Positions 18,481 through 30,390 of a stretch of DNA of 64,000 nt are shown piece by piece. Both the position numbers and the translations under genes were made by a program. The number at the start of each line of letters is the position of its first letter. The first letter of the stretch is position 1. Origin of the DNA: Aedes albopictus (taxonomy: Eukaryota > Arthropoda > Insecta > Diptera > Culicidae); contig NC_085138.1 of the NCBI RefSeq assembly GCF_035046485.1, forward strand, positions 446,749,204 through 446,813,203, read 5' to 3'. The notes beneath the pieces were generated by a model. It made no database searches, was not told the origin of the DNA, and worked only from the letters and a program-made list of their open reading frames with translations.

Positions 18481-21400
18481 TCAGGCTAAGGCCGGGGTGG
18501 CCTCTGCTGTACATAGTAGCCGCCTCCATTCCACTCGGTCCATGGCTGTATGTCTCCAGTTCCGCACTCTGCGTAGGGTCCGCAGATCGTCCTCCACTTG
18601 GTCGACCCACCTAGCTCGCTGCGCTCCACGTCTTCTTGTACCGGTCGGATGACTCTCGAGAACCATTTTAGTCGGGTTGCTATCCGACATCCTGATGACG
18701 TGACCCGCCCACCGTAGCCTCCCGATTTTCGCGGTATGGACGATGGTTGGTTCTCTCAGCAGCTGATGCAGCTCGTGGTTCATTCGCCTTCTCCAAGTCC
18801 CGTCTTCCATCTGCACTCCGCCGTAGATGGAGCGCAACACCTTCCGTTCGAAAACTCCAAGGGCGCGTTGGTCCTCTGCACGTAGGGTCCATGTTTCGTG
18901 CCCATAGAGGACCACCGGTCTAATCAGCGTTTTGTAGATGGTTAACTTCGTGTTACGGCGAACTTTATTCGATCGTAGAGTTCTGCGGAGTCCAAAGTAG
19001 GCACGATTTCCTGCCACAATGCGCCTCTGGATTTCTCTGCTGGTATCGTTGTCGTCGGTCACCAGTGAGCCCAAGTACACGAATTCTTCAACCGCCTCGA
19101 TTTCATCACCGTCGATATGAATTCGGGGTGGCGGGCGCGGTAATTCCTCCCTGGAGCCCTTTGCCATCATGTACTTTGTCTTCGACACATTAAGGTGTCA
19201 TGCTGCATCACTAAGCATTCAAACGAATCATTGACTTTTTGCTTTTCAATGATTGTTTGCCTCGCGTTTTTGAAATGATAAAAAACTGTCAATTCTGCAT
19301 CAACGAAGCAGAAAAAGTATCATCGTAATCAGTGCGAGTGACCATGTAGGATGATACTTTTTCATACGAATATTCGCTTTGGTGGCCGAAAATTATCACT
19401 CTGAAATTTCGAGCCACATATCCAACATGGCTGCCGATGCTGATGATGCCGTAAAAAGCCTTAATGACTAATCCGATTCGCCTGGCTTCACTCTTTAGTC
19501 GGATGTACGTTTCCGCCATCGTCTCAAATTTACGAGCAATAATATCAATATCATCGGCGAAACCAAGCAGCTGAACGGACTTCGTGAAAATCGTCCCACT
19601 CGTGTTTATCCCCGCTCTTCTTATTACACCCTCCAAAGCAATGTTGAACAGCAAGCACGAAAGACCATCACCTTGCCGCAACCCTCTGCGAGATTCGAAG
19701 GGGCTCGAGAGTGTCCCTGATACTCGAACTACGCACATCACTCGATCCATCGTCGCCTTGATCAACCGTATCAGTTTATCCGGGAATCCGTATTCGTGCA
19801 TAATCTGCCATAGCTGTTCTCGATCGATTGTATCATACGCCGATTTGAAATCGATGAACAAGTGATGTGTGGGTACGTTGTATTCGCGGCATTTCTGCAA
19901 CACCTGGCGGATGGCGAACATCTGGTCCGTTGTAGCGCGTTCACCCATAAATCCAGCCTGATATTGCCCCACGAACTCTCTTGCAATCGGTGATAGACGG
20001 CGGCATAAAATTTGGGAGAGTACCTTGTAGGCAGCGCTCAGTAGTGTGATCGCGCGATAGTTCCCGCAATCCAACTTGTCGCCCTTTTTGTAGATGGGAC
20101 ACACGATACCTTCCATCCATTCCTCCGGTAATACTTCCTCCTCCCAAATCTTGGTAATGACCCAGTGTAGTGCTCTCACCAGTGCTTCTCCACCGTATTT
20201 TAGAAGCTCGCTTGGTAGTTGATCTGCTCCAGCGGCTTTGTTGTTTTTCAACCGGCCAACCTCCTCCTCAATCTCTTGAAGGTCAGGGGCCGGAAGTCTT
20301 TCGTCCTGTGCACATACTCCTAGATCTGTTACCACGCCACCTTCGGTACTTGCAACGTCGCCATTGAGGTGCTCATCGTAATGCTGCCGCCACCTCTCGA
20401 CCACCTCACGCTCGCTCGTGAGAATATTCCCGTGATTATCTCGGCACATGTCGGCTTGTGGCACAAAGCCTCTGCGCGAGCGGTTCAGCTTCTCGTAGAA
20501 CTTTCGTGTGTCCTTAGCGCGGTACAGCTCTTCCATCGCTTCGCGATCTCGTTCTTCCTGCTGGCGCTTCTTCATCCGGAAGACTGAGTTCTGCCTGTTC
20601 CGCGCCTGTTTGTAACGTGCCTCATTCGCTCTCGTACGGTGTTGCAGCATTCTCGCCCATGCTGCATTCTTCTCGTTTTTCAACTGTTCACATTCGCCGT
20701 CGTACCAGTCGTTTCTGTGATTCGGAGTCGCAAAGCCTAGTGCTGTAGCCGAGGTACTACCTATGGCGGATCGGATGTCCCTCCAGCCATCTTCAAGTGT
20801 AGCTGCGCCAAGCTGCTCTTCCGTAGGTAGGGCCACTGCTAACTGCTGCGCGTAGTCTTGAGCCACTTCTCCGTTACGAAGTTGCTCGATGTTGAGCCGC
20901 GGCGTTCGACTTCGACGCGTGGTGATAACTGTCGAAAGTTTTGAGCGCATGCATACAGCGACTAAGTAGTGATCCGAATCTATATTCGCACTGCGGTATG
21001 TGCGGACGTTGGTTATATCCGAGAAGAATTTACCGTCGATTAGAACGTGGTCGATTTGATTTTCTGTTTGTTGATCGGGTGATCTCCAGGTGGCTTTATG
21101 GATATCTTTGCGGGGGAAGAAGGTGCTTCGGACTACCATACCACGGGAGGCTGCAAAGTTTACGCATCGCTGGCCGTTATCATTCGATACGGCGTGCAGG
21201 CTGTTTCGCCCGATTACCGGTCTGTACAATTCCTCCCTTCCTACCTGCGCGTTCATGTCGCCGACAACGATTTTCACGTCACGCGGCGAGCAACCATCGT
21301 ATGTTTGCTCTAACTGCGCGTAGAACGCTTCTTTCTCGTCATCGGGTCTCCCTTCGTGTGGGCAGTGGACGTTGATGATGCTGTAGTTGAAGAAACGGCC

Positions 21401-21874
21401 CTTAACTCTCAACATGCACATCCTTGCGTTGATCGGCTGCCACCCGATAACACGTTGTCGCATCTTGCCCAACACTATAAATCCTGTTCCCAGTTCATTG
21501 GTGGTGCCACAGCTTTGGTAGAAGGTAGCCGCTCGATGCCCGCTTTTCCACACTTTCTGTCCAGTCCAACAAAGTTCCTGCAACGCCACGATGTCGAAGT
21601 TGCGGGGATGTAGTTCGTCGTAGATTATCCTGTCACATCCTGCGAAACCTAGTGACTTGCAATTCCATGTTCCAAGTTTCCAATCGTAGTCCTTATTTCG
21701 TCGCGTGGGTCTTTGCCGATTGTATCGAGTCGTATTTTCTCCTATGTTATTCGCAATGGGGTTTTTTACGGGTGGCTTATTGGGCCTACGCCAACACTCC
21801 TGTCTCGCCGGAGGGCCATCGTGCCAGTTCTGTTTAACGTCCCAACCAACACTGGGACGACCACGCTGATGGGG
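18481..21874 (-). pseudogene. RTE ORF2 (endonuclease + reverse transcriptase), interrupted
   Basis: The frame is open from just after a TAG at 21875-21877. No Met occurs before the endonuclease block, so the original start is unclear. The apurinic-like endonuclease begins near 21700 (LGTWNCKSLGF) and includes ALQELCW, GDMNAQVG and SDHYLV. Reverse transcriptase follows: NYRAITLLS, FIDFKSAYDTIDR, GLRQGDGLS and the catalytic box GFADDIDII. The frame runs to ...RRIGLVI, where the 267-bp insertion adds foreign codons and a stop. Beyond it, from 19193, the same protein continues (SKTKYMMAKG to the GHVIRM region, stop at 18481). No other lesion was seen, so the copy seems to have been open when the MITE landed. 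Confidence 0.88.
19190..19464. mobile_element. TTAA-flanked 267-bp element in LINE ORF2
   Basis: The insert 19194-19460 is bounded by TTAA at 19190-19193 and 19461-19464. Removing the insert and one TTAA restores the reading frame across ...GLVI-N-VSKTKY, which defines the ends exactly. TTAA duplication is the hallmark of piggyBac-type transposition. The ends (GGTGTCATGCTGCATC and, inverted, GGCTTTTTACGGCATC) are only weakly similar. It has no transposase. Confidence 0.8.
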
Positions 21875-22196
21875 CTACCACCTTGGATCTAGCTGGGCGT
21901 GGTGCAGCGTTTCTTACTCAGCCGCTGGATGCCAGAACAGACGCTGTTTGAGCCGCACCTCCTTGGTGAACAGACACTCGGATCGTACCTCCTCAATCTA
22001 GCTGAAGTCAGAAGGACAACAGTGCCCAGGCTGCACTACCAGCTAAGCACACAACTCTTAGCTGGCGGTCTTTGTCATCGCTTGACCCGTGGAAGCATGA
22101 GGTAGGAACTTGTGAGGACCAGAGCTATATTGGACGCTCTCCTTATCGACTCACCGTTTTGCAGCCCAACAACAACGAACCTAACCTCAAAATAAC

Positions 22197-22330
22197 TGAC
22201 AACTCTCAGGTCATTTTGACAGATGTAACATGAGCATGAAAAGGACGGAAACAATATCTATAAAGTAGACTATATAGTCCGTCTTTTGCGGGAATGTGTG
22301 TGATCTGTCAAAATGACGTGAGAAGCGTCA
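22197..22330. mobile_element. short MITE with TCATTTTGACAGAT arms
   Basis: Inverted arms of about 33 bp: TGACAACTCTCAGGTCATTT at 22197 and its near reverse complement ending at about 22330. The interior is short and has no ORF. It sits just upstream of the LINE's 5' region. Confidence 0.7.
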
Positions 22331-23480
22331 AACATTTTCATGGCTAGCTTTGTTGGTGTACTTAATAAAGAAAGAAGCGAACGTGCATCCAACTACGCTA
22401 CGGGTTCTAGCATCATTGAACTCTTGTTTTCTTTATCTTTGAAGTTCGCTAATGTTGTCCCTGGAATGCGTTTCGAAATTCATTCGGGAAGTACACAACT
22501 ATTTTCATTTTTTATAGTTAATTACCATTCTTTAAGGCCGGACTTGTCGGTAGGTGAGTCTTCTGCCATTGCTTCGACATGCGCTAGGAACTTTATAAGT
22601 CAGAGACAAAGTTTGCCGTTTTTTTCCTGTTTTTTTTCCTGAAATCAGAATGACTTAATTAAGAATACCATACATATTTTCTTCCAGGATGATCCCCACG
22701 TTTGTCACTAGACATAGATTTGAGATGCTGATTGAGTAGATCCTACAAAAAAACTGAATTATTGCTTCAAAACTTGTCAAAAATTCAAAAATTATCTAGA
22801 ATTGTACAAATTCTGTATTACAACATGGAGCTGTTATCCAAAATACGTGAACGAACTTTGAATAAATTCCTATAAAGAAATCGGCTTCAATTTTCTTGAA
22901 ATTCATGTGCTCCCAAGGAAACTTTTTGTTGCAATTCGTGAAGGCAGTTTTGATAAAGTTTCTTGTGAGTTCCATGAAGCTTTTTTTTTTGACAAAGTTA
23001 GATTCCATTGGGCACTGAAGTATCTTTCAGAATCCCATACCAAATTTGAGGAAACATTTCTGAAACATCTTCGTAAGAGTTTTTGGAAGTATATATTATT
23101 TTTGAACTCCCAAAAAATGCAGAAGTAACCCGTAGTTAATTTGCAGGTGAATTCTATAAAGGACGTTTGATGGAACTTCAACAATACCATTCGATGTAGT
23201 TACTGCTTCAGAAATTGAAAGAATGAAGTAAAAACGAAAAAGAATTGTTATAAGATTTTTTTCTTGAAAATTTCAGTAGGAAAGCTTGAAAGAATTCCAT
23301 AAGTAATTGTCTACCTAACTAAATATGACAAAAAGTAGCAAACAAAGTTCTTAATTAACTCCTTAAAAAAATCCTGTATATAAGTGACATTTTGAGTGAT
23401 ACTTTAAAAAGATTTGCTGCAGAACATCCATAGAAGCATTGAGGAGGTATTTTCCTTTTCTATTGTTTTGGCCTTTTTGA
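22331..23480. other. AT-rich noncoding, no feature seen
   Basis: Short overlapping ORFs on both strands only. Some stretches may be very old 12-bp array, but I cannot show it. Confidence 0.4.
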
Positions 23481-24460
23481 AATTTTCCTAGCAATCTCAT
23501 TGAAACTTCCTTCGGTAATGCCTTCAGTAACTCATTCGGCAATGCTTTTGGGAATTTCTTCGCAAATATGTTAGGAAATTGTTTTGGCAATTCCATGGGA
23601 ATTCCTCAAGCAATGTTTAAGCCATATTTTCTGCAAATCCTTAGGGAATACCGTTTTACATATTCCCATTTTTTACATTCTCGGAATTCTGTCCCCAACA
23701 GTGGTGTCATTAAGATTACACCAAGTTACCTGGAATTTATTCATACATTTGTCTAAAAATTCATCTAAAAATTCATCCAAGAACCCTTTTAAAATATCTT
23801 CCATGGATTATTTGAGAAATTGGGCCATAGTTTTCCTCAAAAATTCGTCCAGAGTTTTCTTCACTACTGCCCGTTGAGATTCCTCCAGAAGTTTCTCCGA
23901 AAACTCCTGCACAAATTCCTCCGATGATTCGTCCAGTGATTCCATCAGAAAATTATAATTACCCAATTCCTTCAGGAATTAGTTCAAGTATTACTTTACA
24001 AAATCATCCAAAGATTTATTTGGGAATTCGTCCAAAGATTCTTCCAGAAATTTTTCTAGGCATTTATCCAGAAACTTATCCGAAGATGCCTTCAGAAAGC
24101 TTATTTCAGAAATAGGTCCAGGGATTGCGTTAGGATTCATTACAGAAATTCCAATCGCAAAAATTTCTCCAGGAATATTTTCATGTTTTCTTCCAGAAAT
24201 TCCTACAAAAATTACGGCATGAAATCTTGCATGATTCCTTTCAATGATAGAAGCAGGAATTCCTACAAAGATGTTTGCAAAATTGCATAGTGCATTATGA
24301 GATTATTTCAGGATTTCCCTCAAGAATACCTCTTGGAGTTTCTCTGAAAATCCTCCAGACCATTTTTAAAGGGAATCTCCAGAAATTCTTTTAAAAAATT
24401 CTCAAAATGATATTGTAGGATTTCTAAAGAAATATGAAATGGTTATAGCCCAAACTCTTC
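23481..24460 (-). repeat. 12-bp degenerate array block, decayed
   Basis: Units such as AATTCCTTCAGG and ATTCCTCCAGAA recur through the block, with A-rich drift (TTCATCCAAAGA). Periodicity is visible but poorer than at 5-13 kb. Confidence 0.65.
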
Positions 24461-24904
24461 ATATATTTGAATTCTGATGGGATTTAAATGTTTTATTCTA
24501 TTTCACTTCCACGCATACGTAAGAGTTAGTTTTGTGTTGACTCTTTCAGACGCTATTGCGAAAGGAAGGCGTACGAAATGCACTTGAAGGGAAAAAGTTA
24601 TACAAAGCGGTTGTTTTTTTTCTTTACCACACAGATGTCGTCCAGATTAGGAAAATTCATTCATATATTGTGCATAGGATGTGTATAGGGCGCTGAAATT
24701 CGGAAACTTTGAGTAGTTATGCTTTTGGAAATTTATGCGGCAGTTTCTTGAGAATGTCCTGGGCAATTGCTGCGGAACTTTTTTCGAGACATTCTTTGGG
24801 AATTCACTGACAATTCCTTTGAATAATTCTCAAGTAAATATCTTTAATATTATTTTTTGATTTTTTTCGATAATTCTTTCATTATTTTTTTGGCAATTCC
24901 TTCG
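24461..24904. other. noncoding, no feature seen
   Basis: AT-rich, with no TIR, tRNA motif or long ORF that I could support. Confidence 0.4.
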
Positions 24905-25057
24905 TCTTGAAATTTTTATTTTTTTTATTTTTTTTATTTTTTTTATTTTTTTTATTTTTTTATCTGTATTAACGAGATTTTTAGCCCTAGGCTAGTTCAT
25001 TTTGTGAGTTTGTCGGGAGTGGGATTCGATCCCAGGTCCTTGGCGTGGACCGCGCCA
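24905..25057 (-). mobile_element. 5'-truncated tRNA-derived SINE with (ATTTTTTT)n tail
   Basis: The minus strand has a B-box-like GGGATCGAATCCC, then a body ending GGGCTAAAAATCTCGTTAAT, ACAGATAAAAAAA and a tandem A-rich tail (24908-24962, period about 9). The A-box half is missing. The terminal block aligns with the GGCTGAAAGTCTCTATAATA core of the tiny insertions at 17638 and 48255. Confidence 0.65.
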
Positions 25058-25231
25058 CTCTTCTTTAAAATTCATTTGTTAATGGCTTCAGATATTTCTT
25101 TAAGGAGTTCTTCAGCATTCTTTTTAGATTTGCATATTTGCATAACAAAATTATTCAAAAAAGTACGATGCTATAAAACATAGGTAAAATTATATCGACC
25201 ATTCTGCATTATTCGGCATGTTCGGCCTGAG

Positions 25232-25530
25232 TTGATAAAAAAAACCACTGTTACTTTCAGAAGACTTAGTGGACATGATGGATTACAAATCGTAGCTTTG
25301 TATAATGAGATAAGTTACCGTTACACCCGCAGACTTTATGATCTAAGCTCAAGAACAGTTTGGATGTCCGTGGATATCCCGACTGATCTGATACTGTCTG
25401 TTGAACTTTCAGAAGACTTACTGGAAATGATAGATTGTAAATCGTAGCTTTGTATGATGAAATAAGTTACTGTTACAACGGTAGACTCAAGGATCTAAGC
25501 TCAAGAATAGTTTGGTTGACCTAGGATATC
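25232..25530 (+). repeat. satellite-like tandem repeat, about 190-bp unit
   Basis: Two imperfect copies share TTACAAATCGTAGCTTTGTA, GTTAC, ATCTAAGCTCAAGAA and AGTTTGG. The same family occurs inverted at 60141-60520. Confidence 0.7.
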
Positions 25531-25588
25531 CAGAAAAAATATTCTGCATAATATTCTACCGCTTTTATGCTATTGACCACCAAAACTA

Positions 25589-26041
25589 CACACCTAGAAA
25601 ATATCATGTAATTTTAAGTGTCCTGAGCCTGATTTATACAAGCATCTTCAAAAACACAAATTTAGAGGTTATAACATGTAAATTTACGCCTTTCAAGACA
25701 CCCAAAATAAAACTTTTTTTAGCGTCTAGCAATCGCTAGAACCGATTTGACAAATAAAACATAGAAAAGTAAAATATTGTCATGCATGGGATTCGAACAC
25801 CGCATCTGCTGATCGCGAGTCACATCTCTTACCTCTCGGCCATTTCACCGAGTTAGAAGATGGCTGATGAACGTGATACTGATTCTAAATTGCTGGTGAA
25901 ACGAATTTGTTGACATCCAACGCAACCAACCAGCACTTACATGCTGCGCGTAAATGTGAGTCCAATTTGTGATTCAGTTTTGAAAACGTTTACGTTTTTT
26001 GGTGATTCCGTTTCGTGGAAATTTCAGAATTTCTAAGTGTG
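25589..26041. mobile_element. TIR element carrying a tRNA-Ser-like domain
   Basis: The ends CACACCTAGAAAAT and, inverted, CACACTTAGAAATT are flanked by TA (25587-25588, 26042-26043). ATGTAATTTTA and ATGTAAATTTAC occur inside, as in the MITE family at 42291 and 54287. A tRNA-like sequence lies in the middle on the minus strand. Confidence 0.65.
25782..25851 (-). tRNA. tRNA-Ser-like sequence (pseudo, within a TIR element)
   Basis: The minus strand reads GGTGAAATGGCCGAGAGGTA (A-box region) ... TGACTCGCGATCAG (anticodon region) ... GGTGTTCGAATCCC (B box). The D-arm and anticodon stem resemble class II tRNA-Ser, but there is no convincing long variable arm or paired acceptor stem. It is probably a tRNA-derived piece, not a functional gene. 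Confidence 0.5.
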
Positions 26042-26043
26042 TA

Positions 26044-26705
26044 CAGAAAAACGTAAAAAAAACTCCATAATAACGCTTGGAAAAATTCCGGCTTCAAAGG
26101 GTTAAGTCATTTTCATAGAAATCTCCGTTCTCATTCCCAGCAGAATTTCTAAAGAATCTCCTGAAAGATTTTCTGGAGGACTTTTGAAAAATAAAAAAAT
26201 ATTTGAAAAATAATTCTGAAAAATAAATTAAATTAATCACGGATGGTTTTCAAAATTAATCCTTCGAAAAATTTGTGAAGAAATCTCTCAAGGAGTTCTG
26301 AAGCAATTCATGTAAAAATCTGTTGAATGTTGGATAAATATTTAGTGGAATTAATCTCTATAGGAAACTAAATTCTAAACAAACTAAATAAATAAATGAA
26401 GAAACTAAATTCCTAATTTCTGGAAAAAAAAAATCCCGAATAAATCTGTTGAATAATTTTTAAGAGAGCTCGTGAAGGCATTTTCTGGGGAAATTGGTTG
26501 GATATTCCTTGAATAAATTTGTAAAACAATCCCGGGTTCATCTTTCACAACTTGATCTCTCTTTTGGCTTCAAGATGTCAATCTCCCGCACTCTCGTGGC
26601 CTACGAACAACAGGTATGAACATATTGTTTTTAGAATGTTGTTAATAAAGCTCGACTGACAGATACTTCGTCACCGATCATCCGAAAGATAAACTTGAAT
26701 AGTCA
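26044..26705. other. AT-rich noncoding with a dispersed repeat at 26530-26600
   Basis: 26140-26530 has weak traces of the 12-bp unit. The block 26530-26600 (CTTTCACAACTTGATCTCTC) recurs inverted at 38745-38815; both lie upstream of related tRNA-like sequences. Confidence 0.45.
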
Positions 26706-26872
26706 CTTGTTCTGTGGCTTAGCTGGTTACAGCGCCAGACTTGCGATACAGAGTCGTGGGTTCGAATCCCAACAAAACAAGTCGTATTTTTTTTTAATTT
26801 ATCTCTCAATTTGCCAATTAAACGCACTTTCCCTTCAAATACTTCAAGTTTTTACGTCTCTGTTAGCGTTGC
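26706..26872 (+). mobile_element. tRNA-derived SINE-like unit, copy 1
   Basis: A tRNA-like head, 26706-26781: TGTGGCTTAGCTGGTTA (A box), GACTTGCGATA (anticodon region) and GTGGGTTCGAATCCC (B box), with outer bases CTTGTT/AACAAG able to pair. A roughly 90-bp body ends near TACTTCAAGTTTTTACGTC. Copy 2 at 38864-39025 matches both head and body. Confidence 0.65.
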
Positions 26873-26880
26873 TATTCGAG

Positions 26881-27085
26881 TTTTCTTTGGATGTTTCTCC
26901 TGGGATTCCTTCAGTTCAGGGATACCTGCAGGATCCAGTCAAGGATTCCTCCAGGTATTATTTGTGGAATTCCGTTAGGTCTTCGGGATTCCTCCGGGAT
27001 TTCCTCAAGTATATTTTCAAGCTTTCCATCAGTGTTCCTACCGGGATTTGTTTAAGGTTTTCTCTGGAGATTTTCTCACGGTTTT
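26881..27085 (-). repeat. short 12-bp array block
   Basis: A brief run of CTCCTGGGATTCCTTCAG-like units directly after the tRNA-like unit. Confidence 0.55.
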
Positions 27086-30000
27086 AACTCTTCGATAGTG
27101 TAACGAGTCATGTGTTACGTATAAAGAAATATGCTACTAGATGCAGGAGAATGCCAAAAATTGACAAAAACAAATGCAACGTCGTCCATATATATGGATT
27201 CTCCTTTATGACCTTTTTCTATACGTATAATTTTTATCGATGATTTTTAAATTAGTCTACAAAACTTCATATCTCAAAATGTCATTGTCATGACAGAAAT
27301 AAGCTTTAACTCTTTGCTCGTAAAACCTAAACAAAATGTTAAATGTATAACCACAGAGTGGATCACATTACCGCAAACTTTTAATGTTGCTGAAACCCCA
27401 AAACAATGACGCTGTCATTGCCATTATGAGGCCTACTGCGATGACCTTTTGCCAAGTCGCCTATGGTAACGATGGCCTCGCCACCGACCGTCATCACCAT
27501 CGCCATCGCTAAACTGATGGAAGGCTACAGACAGACGATAGGTAGACGATAGAAGCCGGTTGAGCTGCTAGATGCCGCACCTTCTCATCGCAGCAACCAT
27601 TGCATTGTATGCGCGGCGCTCGTGACGAGACCATGCACGGGGGATATCTTCTAGCTAGGAGGCAGAGATTGGCCGCAAAACTGCAGATCAACACGGTTCA
27701 ATGCCGGCGGGTTCCACTGATGGAGGGGGCACGATCTTCTCGTGACTAATGACGGAAGCAATGGAGGATTCCGCGAGGGGAGTGAGAGCAAACGATTCCG
27801 GAATTCTACTATGGAGTTACGTAAGATATGAGGGGGAGAAAACAATGTGTCAAAAGGGAAATGAATCCGCGCCGCCACCGCCGCCGTTAAGCAGAAATCG
27901 AAAGTGAAGCGTGCTTCGATTACGCAACCGAATTAGTCAAATTCAACACGATCCCGCGCATAGCCCATCATGGATCAAGCTTCGCATTTCCATTCTGCAT
28001 AATAATTTTCACATCATCCAAGCAGGCGGCTCTGGTGTCTGCTGGTTGTTTTTTTTAGCTCTGCCTTCTTCGGGAGCGCCTGCTGAGACGATCATCTTTC
28101 AACTTTTCCCATCGCAACATGTGTGGACGTTGTTGCATGCATCTAACAGTATCGTGTATGCATCACCTTCCTCGAGGCACTGCGGCTGACGCTGCTGCTG
28201 CACTATTATCTCATCTCGTTATTTTGCTTGGAGCTTTGGCTTCTTTCCGCTTGAAGGCCTATCATCAATGGTGTCGGGGTTTTGTCTAGCACTAGTAGCA
28301 TCCAATTGGTGAACACGCGTCTTAGGTATACCTTTCCTGCTGACACAGTGAGAAGAAGAATGCGAAAATATAAAGAAGCAAATTTGATCAATGCCTGATA
28401 ATGATCTCCTGCGTTGCTTCCTGAATAGCAAAGATGCGTTTTCCTATACACTTAAACTTTAAACTAGTCGTTTATGGCACCAGTCTTCAACCAACTCTAT
28501 TCTTCAATCTCAACTCGACACAGAAAGATTTATTGATGTTGATATCATGTATTCCAGTAAATACCGGCTCATGCAAATCACTTCAGTTCACCCTGGACAG
28601 CGATACGCCATCAAAGCAAGCTTCGCCAAAACCCAAAATGTCACTCATCACGCGTTATTAAATAAAAAAAAGTGGACACAACTGGAAAGTTGTCACCACC
28701 GCCATCGTCGTTCCGAAAGCGATGGTTTTATGGGCATTTTTAAAGCCAAAACGAAAAGATGGCAGAAATCGATTAATTACCTGAAGATTCACCTCGACGG
28801 CCACTTTCGCTACTAAAAATATGAGTGGTGTTGGCACCGTTTTCTGCGTGCTCGTAATGGATCGAAACGTGTGGAGGAGGATGTTTTGCAAAATTCCGGC
28901 AGGTTGTTTCCGCTTATTAACATAAACAACCGGTTGGATGTGTCTCCCATCTCTTGGTGAATGTTCATTTAGTCGGGAGTCAGCCTCACCGTGTCAGAGG
29001 TGAAATCATCGTTACGCAAACAGTGGGATGTCACGAAGCTGCATAACAGTCGATTATTAGCCGTGGATTTTATGTAGAGTCGCATCAAAGTAGGTGCTTA
29101 TCGATTTTCAACTTCCATGGCTTGCTGTCTCTGTCGGCAAATGTTTACCTACGACAACGCTTAATGTGTCATTCTTATCGATGCAATCAATCGTGTAACC
29201 AGGGTTTCGAAGGTAAAACCTGTAAAACCAAATCATCGAATACTCAATCAACCATTAAAAGCATGGAGGATGCCTTCCGGCGAAACGAATGCAACTCGTC
29301 GAACTTTTGTTCCCACACTGCGCTGCGCTTCGAAGCTTCGAAGCGTGGAAGCGAAAGGAACGGGCCAAAAGATCGCCGGCTTGCAGGGCCAGATTTAATG
29401 ACCCCGGGGTCATCGCCGGTGTTTGTCTTAATTTTGAACCCTCTTCGTTTGGTTCGGTTGAGCAGACCCAGAGACCGACGACCGACTTGAAAAGGTATTC
29501 AAACACGGATCGATTGGTTTGGCTATCGTCAATTATGGACCGCTTGTTTTCTCCGCCTCCACTTATGTCATTGTTTTCGACCACAGTTGAACCAGGGTTG
29601 AGAAAACTCGGAAGAGTGTAGCAATTTTGGGAGCTGAGAAAACGTTGACTTAGGAGTGTCCATTGATTACGTAGCGCTAGGATCGACATTTTTTACCCAT
29701 CTTCCCCTCTAAAACCTTTTTTTGTATGGAAATCTCAAAATGTCTATATGGTATATGAAAAACTAGTGCGGCTAGACCAGTTCTACAAAAAAAATCGCTC
29801 TCATTTTGATATTTAAGGTCTATAGTCAACGACTATCTTCGAAAAATGTCAATTGATATTCATGACGAATTTCCTTGACTTTTTTGTAATACTGATCTAT
29901 CCAGACGCGTTTTGCCGTTCTCGTACACCGAAGTGTACTGAAAGGCCATATGTTCACTCAAAAAACGAATTTTAGATAGAAGGCTCGGAGGGTCAAGTCA

Positions 30001-30390
30001 CATAGACTAATCAACTCTGTTCGACGAATTGAGATGATGTCTGTATGTGTGTATGTGTGTATATCTGTGCGTAAAATAAGTTCACTCATTTTTAAGGCTT
30101 TTCCCATTGGCCGATTTTTCGGATTACAGCTCGAATCAAACCAGAATTTTACCGCATTGTTTGGTATTAAAAATGGTTCGAATCGATCGGAGCCTTCCGG
30201 AGTTATGGCCATTTCAGTGATCTGAACCAGCACCGGTGGAACTGGCCGTATATAAAACTGATCCAAGTCCCATCATGCGACACATCAAACTGCGGCGATT
30301 TTTGTAACCTTTAGCATGGTTGACGAATTTTATGCGAAAATGAATACTGAAAACCAGAAATTCCACGACGTCGGCCCAAAAATCAAGATG
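27086..30390. other. mostly single-copy noncoding DNA
   Basis: No domain-bearing ORF; those at 27.5-27.9, 28.2-28.9 and 29.1-29.7 kb overlap on opposite strands. GC-rich islands occur at 27.4-28.3 and 29.25-29.5 kb. GTCCATTGATTACGTAG at about 29657 resembles one end of the MITE at 43584. A short (TGTG)n-type run sits at about 30040-30060. Confidence 0.45.

Larger units (their letters stand above)
18356..22190 (-). mobile_element. RTE-clade non-LTR retrotransposon (LINE)
   Basis: On the minus strand: an upstream region (about 22190-21878), a long ORF2 with endonuclease then reverse transcriptase, a 125-bp 3'UTR (18480-18356) and an AAAGAAGAAAAAGAAG-like tail. There is no RNase H domain, as in RTE-type elements. 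The 5' limit is approximate. The 3'UTR is closely similar to the 3' half of the SINE at 57302-57560, suggesting that this LINE family mobilises that SINE. A TTAA-flanked element at 19194-19460 interrupts ORF2. Confidence 0.85.

Noticed and set aside
20941..21375. 144-residue + strand ORF
   Set aside because: Antisense to the LINE endonuclease; no independent support.
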